Shown here one piece after another: positions 1 to 6,575 of a DNA stretch of 9,704 nucleotides. The position numbers were made by a program, and so were the translations under genes. Source of the stretch: UBA5536 sp964592595 (GTDB lineage Bacteria > Bacteroidota > Bacteroidia > Bacteroidales > F082); NCBI GenBank assembly GCA_964592595.1, contig CAZQFH010000087.1:1-9704 (forward strand). The letters run 5' to 3'. The notes beneath the pieces are model-generated. The model saw only the letters and a list, made by a program, of their open reading frames with translations, made no database searches and was not told the DNA's origin. The number at the start of each line of letters is the position of its first letter. Within the stretch, counting starts at the first letter, position 1.

Positions 1-314
1 TAGGGCTTGCTGAAAAACTCGAAATCGACAATCCCTGTCAATATTACCGGTGCGCTGCACCTACGGTATTTTGATACACGCTATTTTTATAAAGATTATC
101 GCCACGCTGTGGCTCATTTCAAGGTGCGTAGCACCGTTAATATTTATAAGGAAGATACTACTACAAGGTATTGAGGTGCAGCCCCGCTGAGCGGGGGTAA
201 TATCTGGTGCAAGGATTTTAATTGCAGACTTCCAAATACCTTGCAGAAACCTCCCATGAGAATTCTATTTATTGTCACAATACCAATCAGTTAAAAGTTT
301 TTCAGCAGACCCTA
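1..314. mobile_element. MITE-like element with 19-bp terminal inverted repeats, no transposase
   Basis: The window opens with TAGGGCTTGCTGAAAAACT. The reverse complement of 296-314 reads TAGGGTCTGCTGAAAAACT, so the two ends are inverted and match at 17 of 19 positions, differing only by a swapped CT/TC pair. The 314 bp between them contain no transposase or other credible coding region, as expected for a non-autonomous miniature element or an IS deletion derivative. The right end sits inside the 3' end of the FmdE-like pseudogene, whose apparent stop codon lies within the repeat. The left flank is outside the window, so no target duplication can be checked. The alternative is a pair of diverged IS ends brought together by deletion. 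Confidence 0.55.
49..196. repeat. Cluster of four short palindromic hairpins (REP-like)
   Basis: Four compact dyads lie within 150 bp: GGTGC-GCT-GCACC (49-61), GCCAC-GCT-GTGGC (101-113), GGTGC-GTA-GCACC (123-135) and CCCCGCT-G-AGCGGGG (182-196). The first three share 5-bp arms and 3-nt loops, and two of them have identical arms, so they look like copies of one hairpin type and not chance palindromes. They lie inside the element bounded by the inverted repeats at 1 and 314. By analogy with REP/BIME sequences they may be dispersed genomic repeats. No function can be assigned from this window. Confidence 0.5.
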
Positions 315-816
315 AATATTGCCTTTACTTTTTTTCCGCTGTCAGTACGTTCAAAAACAAGGACAATTTCTCCAGGAGTTTCTTGCATGTTTTCATCAAT
401 AACAAGGGCATTATCGGGCAGGGGATTTGGTTGCGTCAGACGTGCACCAGTGATATAGGATGCCACTTCAGCGTGATCGCCATAAACGGAAGCATAAAAT
501 CCTAATCTTGCCTCGAACAGTTAGTTCATCTGATCCGTAAAGTGTTTCCAGTGCTTTTTTTTGTCAAAACAAAACCAAAAGAAATGTCGGCGCAAACATG
601 GCCGGTAAATTGGGCAACATCATCCAGGCTTAGCTCAAAAACGCCTTCTCCAGGATCGCGGTAACCTGTCATTTCGGCTTTTGGATCAAAAATTGTAATT
701 TTTCCCGCAAGCTGATAATCAATGCGTTCGATGGTCTGGCTATAAAGTGTGTCTGGTAAAATGGGTTTAGTTGCCATAAGTATCAATACACTTAAAGTAG
801 GTATTTTGTTTTTCAT
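302..816 (-). pseudogene. FmdE-like protein, frameshifted and 3'-truncated
   Basis: Three collinear frames on the minus strand join into one protein of about 170 residues. Frame one starts at the ATG at 816 (MKNKIPTLSV) and runs through LSLDDVAQFTGHVCADISFG to FVLTKK, then falls out of frame at an 8-A run (555-562). Removing one base restores ALETLYGSDELTVRGKIR. A second single-base excess near 497-503 hides FYASVYGDHAEVASYITGAR, followed by LTQPNPLPDN and a C-terminal FERTDSGKKVKAIF. The GHVC element followed by RGKI...EVASYITGA resembles the FmdE family (formylmethanofuran dehydrogenase operon protein E; mostly uncharacterised bacterial homologues). After KAIF the frame enters the terminal repeat of the adjacent element, giving RVC and a TGA. 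Upstream in-frame codons (to 873) are less likely to be used because a promoter -7 box lies there. Family assignment is moderate; the frameshifts are seen directly. Confidence 0.65.
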
Positions 817-833
817 GTGCGTTTGTTTTTGAA

Positions 834-863
834 CAAAAATAGCTGTAGCGGCACTGTGTAAAC
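834..863 (-). promoter_or_regulatory. Bacteroidota-type promoter for the FmdE-like gene
   Basis: On the minus strand TATTTTTG (841-834) is an exact match to the Bacteroidota -7 element TAnnTTTG. Upstream, GTTTAC (863-858) gives a 3-of-4 match to the -33 TTTG at slightly short spacing. Transcription would begin roughly 10-15 nt before the ATG at 816, which supports that start over the longer reading. The -33 match is weak. Confidence 0.4.
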
Positions 864-933
864 ATACCTGCATTTAGGTATTTTATCGAATAAGTCTTTG
901 TTTGATAGTTATTTATAATCTTTTCTAAATTAA

Positions 934-965
934 AAATGCCTGCTTTGTTTTATTTGCAGGCATTT
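934..965 (-). terminator. Intrinsic terminator after the DUF2135 lipoprotein
   Basis: A perfect 10-bp stem, AAATGCCTGC paired with GCAGGCATTT, encloses a 12-nt AT-rich loop (944-955). Read on the minus strand it is followed by TTTTTAATTT and begins 24 nt after the lipoprotein stop codon at 989-991, a normal place for the end of that transcription unit. On the plus strand it is followed by GTTTTATG, so weak bidirectional function is possible, but no plus-strand gene ends here. Confidence 0.8.
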
Positions 966-988
966 GTTTTATGTTAAGCAAAAAATTT

Positions 989-2446
989 TTAGTTCAATAA
1001 AGTTATTGTGGTGCCGGTTTTTTGAAAACTGACGACATTAATAGTTTGATCTTCATCTACTAACGTTCCATCAAAGGAAGCCACAAAACCAAGACCGTTA
1101 GTAACTTTAATTTCGTAATTGGTAGCAGGTGTACCGCTAAAGTAGTTTACTTGAACAGTGTATTCTCCATCCGGCACATTACTTCTCCAATATATGTTTT
1201 CGGGGCCAAAGCCATCAGTATCGTCTCTGTCGAGATAGCCACCCGAAGCAGAATTGGGATTGCCATAGTAAATTTTCTCTCCAAAGGGATCAGTCACCCA
1301 AAGATCGATATCAGTATCGATGGTATTCCATGAAAGGCCAATTTGTAGTACTCCTTTTGAATCCGGCAGGTCGTCGAGATTGTCTTTTTGAACAATAATT
1401 TCTTCCTCTTCAATAAAAGTTGTGAGTTCTTCCAGCGTGGTTTTGTTGATGTTGGGGTTTAGCCAGTGTTCTTTCAAATTGTGAGCATAGCCTTGAAATT
1501 TCTGCACGGAGTTACCAGCTATTTCGGTAGCAGAAGTACTTAAGGCATCAATTTTCGTTTGTGTTTCGTTGAGAAAATTCGACCATTTATCAGTAAGCAC
1601 TACTTCGAGTGCCGTAGAAACGGTTACCAAACCAACACCACCCGCCACAAGCCACACCCCTGCAGGTGCACCCACGATAGTCTCGGATAAGCCCAAACCT
1701 GCAAGAGTCAATACTGCTCCTGCTTTTCGCGTTTTAACAAGCCAATCAGCAATCTCAGAATTGCGCAAGTTGTTCCAGGATGCCTTCCAACCTTCAAAAC
1801 CGAACTGAACGTCCTTTAAAGTTTGATGTTCATTTTGAGTCATAAGTTTTTCAAACCGGTCAACAGGTATCGGAAAACTGCGGTTTGTCTTAGTCATATT
1901 TTGGCTTTCAGGATTGAAAGTTTCATTTACAAATATTGGGGTGCTTGTGTAAGTGTCTCCCGATTTTGTAATCTGCGTTTCGAATAACAGACTCCCTAAG
2001 CGATTGATCCAATCGTAATACATGATTCTCATGAAAAAGCCTCCAGCCTCTGATTTTTCCAGCTCGACAATGGTCTCTTTCTTTTCTCCCGTTACCAAAT
2101 TAACCTTATAAATAAAGGCAGGCTCTCCCGCATCATCAAAGAGGATGAATGACTCTGTATTTTCGGCCTGACTAAACACATAAGCTTTGTTGAACGCCCC
2201 CAATACCTGGCCAGATTCCATATCTCCAAAAGTAGAGAATTGCAAATCAGACTTTTTGATACTGGCTTGCAGCTGATCTGTTTTATAGTTTCTGCTGGTG
2301 TTTTCATAAATCAATAAGTCAAATGGATCAACAGGCTGTTCCTGTTCAGGTAAAGTATTGTCGTCTTTCTTGCTACAGCCTGTTTGTAAAAGGCTAAAGC
2401 TGAGCATTAGAGCTAAAAAGGTGATAAGTATTTCAGATTGTTTCAT
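989..2446 (-). CDS. Lipoprotein with C-terminal DUF2135/YfaP-like domain
   Basis: The 485-residue product begins with a lipoprotein signal peptide, lipobox LLQTGC with Cys24, followed by SKKDDN. It is therefore expected to be lipid-anchored in the cell envelope. Residues about 40-230 form a mixed, unrecognised region. Residues about 243-284 are strikingly Gly/Ala/Val-rich and hydrophobic, and could be membrane-inserting or a buried hairpin. Residues about 365-478 resemble DUF2135/YfaP: LSWNTIDTDIDLWVTDPFGE, then YYGNPNSASGGYLDRDDTDG, GPENIYW and DGEYTVQVNYFSG, a beta-sandwich type whose Asp/Gly loops suggest metal or ligand binding. The substrate is unknown. It is the last gene of the minus-strand block, 72 bp after the preceding lipoprotein, and is closed by a strong terminator. 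The start is fixed by the signal peptide; no Shine-Dalgarno is visible. Confidence 0.85.
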   Translation of the reverse strand: MKQSEILITFLALMLSFSLLQTGCSKKDDNTLPEQEQPVDPFDLLIYENTSRNYKTDQLQASIKKSDLQFSTFGDMESGQVLGAFNKAYVFSQAENTESFILFDDAGEPAFIYKVNLVTGEKKETIVELEKSEAGGFFMRIMYYDWINRLGSLLFETQITKSGDTYTSTPIFVNETFNPESQNMTKTNRSFPIPVDRFEKLMTQNEHQTLKDVQFGFEGWKASWNNLRNSEIADWLVKTRKAGAVLTLAGLGLSETIVGAPAGVWLVAGGVGLVTVSTALEVVLTDKWSNFLNETQTKIDALSTSATEIAGNSVQKFQGYAHNLKEHWLNPNINKTTLEELTTFIEEEEIIVQKDNLDDLPDSKGVLQIGLSWNTIDTDIDLWVTDPFGEKIYYGNPNSASGGYLDRDDTDGFGPENIYWRSNVPDGEYTVQVNYFSGTPATNYEIKVTNGLGFVASFDGTLVDEDQTINVVSFQKTGTTITLLN

Positions 2447-2464
2447 TGTATTCTATTTTTTAAT

Positions 2465-2504
2465 AAGGACACATACGAAATGATAATATTTCGGATGTGC
2501 CCTT
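2465..2504 (-). promoter_or_regulatory. 16-bp stem-loop between the two lipoprotein genes
   Basis: On the minus strand AAGGGCACATCCGAAA pairs with TTTCGTATGTGTCCTT across an 8-nt loop: 14 Watson-Crick pairs, one G-U and one mismatch. On the plus strand the G-U becomes A-C, so the structure favours minus-strand RNA. It starts 14 nt after the upstream stop codon and ends 18 nt before the next ATG. The sequence after the stem is CCTTATTAAAAAA, not a good U-tract. It may be a partial terminator, an mRNA-stabilising 3' end, or a leader structure of the downstream gene. Confidence 0.55.
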
Positions 2505-2518
2505 TACCACTAACCATT

Positions 2519-3544
2519 TTATTTTAATATTTTTTTGTTGCCAGCCTTTTTATTCGCTTGAATAATGAGCATATCGATACTTACATCAATCGTTTGACCT
2601 TCTGCAATGGATATTTGAGTAAGTGAAGGAGCGCCTAATCCACCGCTGCCATACCAGCCGACAAAATCGCCTGCAGACCAAAGACTGTTGTTGTCATTAT
2701 CTTTCCAGACGTCAAGATAATAAACCCCTGCTGGGATATCGTTCAGGCTAAAGTTTACCTGGGTTCCTGTGCCTGTAGCAGCCGTGTACAGCAACGGACT
2801 ATTGCTGTTCCAATTGTCATAGCTTGTGTAAATACTTACTTTGGCATTGGCCAGATCGCCAGAAGCCCCGGCAGGGAATGAGGCGATGCCTGTAATTTTT
2901 GTTTCTGCCTCGGCAACAGTTATGGATTGGTTTGTAGTAGCTTGACCACCCCGGCCATCGCTCACACTTATCGTCATTGAATGTGCACCGGCTATATTGG
3001 GAGCGATCCATACGGCATTCGGGCCATTGTTGCTTACGCTGCCTGCTGTTACCTGAAACTGATAGGACAAAGCGTCTCCATCCGGATCGGATGCTTGAAC
3101 CGAATAATTGAGTTGTGCACCCGGTGCAACAGGATTTGGTATTGTTACGCTAACACCACTAATAACAGGGTTTCGGTTTGTTGGAGCTTCAACGCTAAGT
3201 TGACCGACGCCTTCGGCTTGAAGAGCACCATCCGAAACGACAACATTAACGGTATAGCTTCCGGCTTGTTGGGGAGCTGTCCAGGTTGCTGTAGAACCAC
3301 TGCCCGAAATTGTGCCTCCTGCAGCCAGATAGGTGTAGGTGAGTTGCTGATCTTCCGGATCTGTAGCGATAACTGTTAAAACAGCTGTAGCTCCTGCTGT
3401 GACGCTTGATGGATTTACTTGCACTCCGGAAATTGTTGGTGCCTGATTTGGCGTTTCTTCTGCTTTTTTAGAACAGCCAGACATTACCAGTATGCCTGTT
3501 ACAAACAATGCCAGTGACTTAGTTTTAAAAGTAATAGATTTCAT
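2519..3544 (-). CDS. Lipoprotein with two Ig/PKD-like domains and a C-terminal beta domain
   Basis: The 341-residue product has a signal peptide with lipobox LVMSGC (Cys24), then a short linker. Two tandem Ig/PKD/cadherin-type repeats follow: residues about 35-120 (NQAPTISGVQVNPSSVTAGA, then ATDPEDQQLTYTYLA and VVVSDGALQA) and about 124-212 (NRNPVISGVSV, ASDPDGDALSYQF, ISVSDGRGG). The shared DPEDQ/DPDGD and VSDG motifs are typical of Ca-binding extracellular modules. Residues about 215-326 are a further beta domain with DIPAGVYYLDVWKDNDNNSL; DNDNNSLWSAGD resembles an Asp/Asn calcium loop. The tail is Lys-rich. The architecture suggests surface adhesion, glycan or protein binding, or scaffolding; no catalytic motif is visible. 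It lies 84 bp after the histidine kinase on the same strand. Confidence 0.85.
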   Translation of the reverse strand: MKSITFKTKSLALFVTGILVMSGCSKKAEETPNQAPTISGVQVNPSSVTAGATAVLTVIATDPEDQQLTYTYLAAGGTISGSGSTATWTAPQQAGSYTVNVVVSDGALQAEGVGQLSVEAPTNRNPVISGVSVTIPNPVAPGAQLNYSVQASDPDGDALSYQFQVTAGSVSNNGPNAVWIAPNIAGAHSMTISVSDGRGGQATTNQSITVAEAETKITGIASFPAGASGDLANAKVSIYTSYDNWNSNSPLLYTAATGTGTQVNFSLNDIPAGVYYLDVWKDNDNNSLWSAGDFVGWYGSGGLGAPSLTQISIAEGQTIDVSIDMLIIQANKKAGNKKILK

Positions 3545-3546
3545 AA

Positions 3547-3586
3547 TGAAGTTGTTTGTTTGATATGAGATTGCAAAACAACTTCA
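3547..3586 (-). promoter_or_regulatory. Perfect 11-bp stem-loop 2 nt before the lipoprotein start codon
   Basis: On the minus strand TGAAGTTGTTT pairs exactly with AAACAACTTCA around an 18-nt loop, and the second arm ends 2 nt before the ATG at 3544. In mRNA the stem would bury the whole ribosome-binding region, so translational control (thermometer-like, or opened by a factor or ribosome traffic) is possible. As DNA it could equally be an operator. There is no U-tract, so it is not a classical terminator for the kinase gene. Confidence 0.6.
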
Positions 3587-3628
3587 AAGCGATCGAAACT
3601 GAAAGGTATTAATCACTGAAAAGTATTT

Positions 3629-5701
3629 TTAGTTGTTTTCTGGGAGTGGGTTAGTTGGTACACTAATTTGGCATGAAAAACCATTGCCAGGCGAGCTTAC
3701 ATACTTCATTTCTCCGTGCAAAAAAGCCAGCCGGGCATCAATTGCCCATAGCAAAGGTTTTTTGGATTCAAATACAATTTCCTCCGCATCAAATCCCTTG
3801 CCGTTATCATGATAGGTCAGGAAAAGTTTCTCTGTAAGAAAATTTATTTCAAGCGAAACCAGTGAAGCTTTGGCATGTTTTATTGTATTATTAAACAATT
3901 CCTGAACAATACGGTAAATCATCAGCGATTTGTCGTCGCTCAAACCTGTGTATTTACCGCTGATCTGTAGTTTAATTGAAATCGGAGTGGACTCTTCCAC
4001 TTCTTCAACAAAATCCTTAAGCGCTTCTATGAGGCCAAATTTTGTAAGTACGCCTGGAATAAGGTTTTGAGCCATTTGTCTGAGACTGTTGCCGGCATTT
4101 TTAATAAGCTCTTCAGCTTTTTTGAGAGGTGCCTTCAAATGTGCAGGCGGGACATCTGTTGTGAGGCTTGAGAGCTGCATGCTGGCCGATGAAAGCATCA
4201 CTCCAACGCCATCATGAATTTCCTGAGCAAGCCTTTTCCGTTCATTTTCCTGCCCGCGGATAAGTGCGTGAGAAGCTTGTATTTCCTTTTCCTTCTGGAG
4301 TTTCTCTATCTCCCTTTCTCTGATAATCATGTCTTTTCGGTGTTTGATACGGTAGCCAATCCAAAACATCATTAAAACAATCAGCAAGGTGAAACTTCCG
4401 CCCAATAGGATATTCATGCGAAGGCGGGAGGCCGCAATCTCTAGCGATTGTTCAAGACTTCTATTTTTAAGTGCAAGCAGATCTTTCTCTTTTTGATTCA
4501 ATTCAAATTTTGCCTGTACTTCAGCAAGTTTGTCTATTCTTTTCTGATCCATCAGGCTATCGCTTGACAACTTAAACATTTCGTGATAATAAAGAGCTGA
4601 ATCAAACTTGTCGAGTGCTTTCCAGGAGTTGTATAGATTGGCATAAAGATCCGGAAGGTTGTTCATCTGTTTCGTTAGTTGAATAAGTTGCAGGCTTTTT
4701 CTGGTATATTGAATTGAAGCTTGATAGTCCTCCATATCTTTGCTTACAGCTGAAAGATTTTGTAATAAGGATATTTTAAGTGGCACATTGCCGGTGTGTT
4801 CGGCTTTCATCCAGGCAGAATCATAATAGATACGGGCCAGTTGATATTTTTTTTGGTAGGCATAGGTGGTTCCAAAATTCATCAAAGTGCGTATCTGAGT
4901 GCTTTCAATTCCTGATGTATTTGCCAGTATTTGTGTTTTGCGAAGGTAAAACAAAGATGAATCAAAAGCCTGCTGTTTTCTGAAAAGTATGGCCATATTG
5001 TTGTACAACTCAGTAAGCCTCAGGTAATTTTGATCTGCTTTGGCAAGCTCAATCCCTTGGCGTGTTTTCTCCAATGCCAATTCCTGTTGGCCTGTTCTGG
5101 AATACAAAATTCCAAGGTTTAGCAAGGAGTGCGACATTGAGCTTGTTTTTTTGATAGAATCAGCAATATTATAGGCTTCTGTAAAAGCGGCAATGGCTTC
5201 ATCAAAAAGCCCCGTGCGGTTATAATATTGTCCCAGCCCATTTAGCGAAATTATTTCAAGTCTTTTGAAGGAATTGGCAGAGGCGATCTCCAATGCCCGC
5301 GACATGTAAAAATAAGCCGAATCAGCATTGCCAATGCGATGGTAAAGGTTCCCGATTCTAAAAATGGCCTGTCCTTCAAGTTCGGTATAACTGTTTTGTT
5401 GAGCAATTTGAAGCGACTGCCTGAAAACCTTTGCAGCACTATCATACAGGTTTAAAACCTGAAAAGCGTAGCCTTTTTTCCACAGGAAATCGGCAATGGC
5501 TGAATCGCTTTTTTGCTCAACAGCATAGCGCAAGGCCCGATTTAAAATGATTAGCCCAGTGTCATGTTTTTGACTTTGATACCTTTCCCATTGCTGATTA
5601 TAATGGTCAAGACTGTCATTAGAGATCGTCTTTGCCTGCATTGGTGTTATAGTAAGCAACAGAGAGCCTGAAAGTAATATTATTGCCTTAATTGGGTTCA
5701 T
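3629..5701 (-). CDS. TPR-containing sensor histidine kinase (HisKA_3 / NarL-partner type)
   Basis: The 690-residue product has an N-terminal signal peptide (cleavage likely after MQA, about residue 23). A long TPR solenoid spans about 60-375, expected in the periplasm and with motifs such as AIFRIGNLYHRIGNADSAYF. A coiled segment precedes one membrane helix at about 430-450 (MNILLGGSFTLLIVLMMFWI), and a cytoplasmic coiled coil follows. The dimerisation/phosphoacceptor motif is ERKRLAQEIHDGVG with His496. LIPGVLTKFGLIEAL is the usual continuation. The HATPase has an N box at YRIVQELFNNTIKHAKAS (about 596-613) and a G1 box HDNGKGFD (631-638). The G2 region is unusual: the expected GxGLxN is replaced by KPLLWAIDAR (about 648-657). 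It starts 12 nt after the response regulator, so the two are almost certainly co-transcribed and partners. The signal sensed is unknown. Confidence 0.92.
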   Translation of the reverse strand: MNPIKAIILLSGSLLLTITPMQAKTISNDSLDHYNQQWERYQSQKHDTGLIILNRALRYAVEQKSDSAIADFLWKKGYAFQVLNLYDSAAKVFRQSLQIAQQNSYTELEGQAIFRIGNLYHRIGNADSAYFYMSRALEIASANSFKRLEIISLNGLGQYYNRTGLFDEAIAAFTEAYNIADSIKKTSSMSHSLLNLGILYSRTGQQELALEKTRQGIELAKADQNYLRLTELYNNMAILFRKQQAFDSSLFYLRKTQILANTSGIESTQIRTLMNFGTTYAYQKKYQLARIYYDSAWMKAEHTGNVPLKISLLQNLSAVSKDMEDYQASIQYTRKSLQLIQLTKQMNNLPDLYANLYNSWKALDKFDSALYYHEMFKLSSDSLMDQKRIDKLAEVQAKFELNQKEKDLLALKNRSLEQSLEIAASRLRMNILLGGSFTLLIVLMMFWIGYRIKHRKDMIIREREIEKLQKEKEIQASHALIRGQENERKRLAQEIHDGVGVMLSSASMQLSSLTTDVPPAHLKAPLKKAEELIKNAGNSLRQMAQNLIPGVLTKFGLIEALKDFVEEVEESTPISIKLQISGKYTGLSDDKSLMIYRIVQELFNNTIKHAKASLVSLEINFLTEKLFLTYHDNGKGFDAEEIVFESKKPLLWAIDARLAFLHGEMKYVSSPGNGFSCQISVPTNPLPENN

Positions 5702-5713
5702 ATTGGTGCGCGT

Positions 5714-6349
5714 TTATTGTATTATTTCGTTCTCAATTGCCCATTTTACCAGTCCGGCCGTATTTTTGACACCTACTTTTAGTAACAGGTTGGCGCGATG
5801 ACTTTCAACAGTATGTTTGCTGATAAAAAGGGTGTCGGCAATTTCCTGTGTATTTAATTCATTACAAATAAGTTTCAATACATCCAGTTCGCGATTGCTC
5901 AAATCGGGGAACAACTTATTTGATTTTGGCTTATTTGCCTCGCTAAAGATATTGGGTAATTCGCTACTAAGGTAAAAGCCTCCTTGATGAACCAATTGGA
6001 TGGCTGATACAATCTCACGTGCCGAAGAGCTTTTTAATAAATAGCCATGTGCGCCATTTTTAAGTAGTCGTTGTACGAATCGTTTTTCAATGTATTGCGA
6101 AAATGCCAAAATCCGTATGTCGGGGTGTTTTTCAGCTATAATTTTACAAGCATCAATCCCATTGATAATGGGCATATTGATATCCAGAAGTATTACATCT
6201 ACATGATCTGTTTCGAGCAGCTTAATTAATTCCTCTCCATCATGTACTTCGCCATAGAGGTCAATAGATTCCTCTTGATCCAGAACCATTCTTAAACCGC
6301 TGATAATTACAGGATGATCATCAGCTATAAGCAGTTTGATTGGTTTCAT
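5714..6349 (-). CDS. NarL/FixJ-family response regulator
   Basis: The 211-residue product (from ATG at 6349) has a receiver domain at residues 1-120: acidic pair in LLIADDHPV, phosphoacceptor Asp56 in ILLDINMP, Ser84 in LAFSQY and Lys106 in YLLKSSS. A LuxR-type HTH spans about 146-211: LSNRELDVLKLICNELNTQE, then IADTLFISKHTVESHRANLL and LLKVGVKNTAGLVKWA. The start was placed at MKPIKLLIADDH because this is the normal beginning of the fold. An in-frame ATG at 6394 would add 15 atypical residues (MELRYFMLFYPKLSN). It is the first gene of the minus-strand block and lies directly before its kinase. LuxR-type regulators bind short inverted repeats, and one lies 150 bp upstream. Confidence 0.95.
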   Translation of the reverse strand: MKPIKLLIADDHPVIISGLRMVLDQEESIDLYGEVHDGEELIKLLETDHVDVILLDINMPIINGIDACKIIAEKHPDIRILAFSQYIEKRFVQRLLKNGAHGYLLKSSSAREIVSAIQLVHQGGFYLSSELPNIFSEANKPKSNKLFPDLSNRELDVLKLICNELNTQEIADTLFISKHTVESHRANLLLKVGVKNTAGLVKWAIENEIIQ

Positions 6350-6498
6350 ATTGCTCAATTTTGGGTAAAATAACATAAAATATCTCAATTCCAAGTGGAG
6401 TTTTGTTTATACCTTTTTAAAAACCGCTGTTTTCAGGGAGGTGATTGCGTGACAAATAAAACTTATCAGTATCATTTTGACAGTTTAGGCTAAGGTTG

Positions 6499-6516
6499 GT
6501 TGTAAGGTTTTACAAC
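6499..6516. promoter_or_regulatory. Perfect 7-bp dyad in the divergent intergenic region (candidate operator)
   Basis: GTTGTAA-GGTT-TTACAAC is an exact inverted repeat with a 4-nt centre. It lies between the response-regulator operon and the divergent MbnP-like gene, 60 bp before the latter's ATG. Position and symmetry fit a binding site for a dimeric regulator such as the neighbouring NarL-type protein. The rest of 6350-6575 is AT-rich; no clear TAnnTTTG promoter was found there. Confidence 0.4.
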
Positions 6517-6575
6517 TTTTTGCCCTTTAAGATGTTTTGCTTATTAATCTAATGACAACTAATGCAAAAATTTTT

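Noticed and set aside
222..505. Two overlapping plus-strand open frames
   Set aside because: They lie antisense to the third segment of the FmdE-like pseudogene, whose minus-strand translation has recognisable family motifs; the plus-strand peptides are low in coding character.
2817..3379. Antisense and alternate-frame open frames across the Ig/PKD-like lipoprotein
   Set aside because: They overlap a gene with a signal peptide and clear repeat domains; the shadow peptides have no recognisable features.
3598..3627. Direct repeat ACTGAAAgGTATT / ACTGAAAaGTATT after the kinase gene
   Set aside because: Twelve of 13 bases match at 17-bp spacing, but it is a single AT-rich pair partly touching the 3' gap of the kinase, and chance is plausible.
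5714..6394. Longer response regulator starting at 6394
   Set aside because: The extra 15 residues are not part of the receiver fold; MKPIKLLIADDH at 6349 is the normal beginning.
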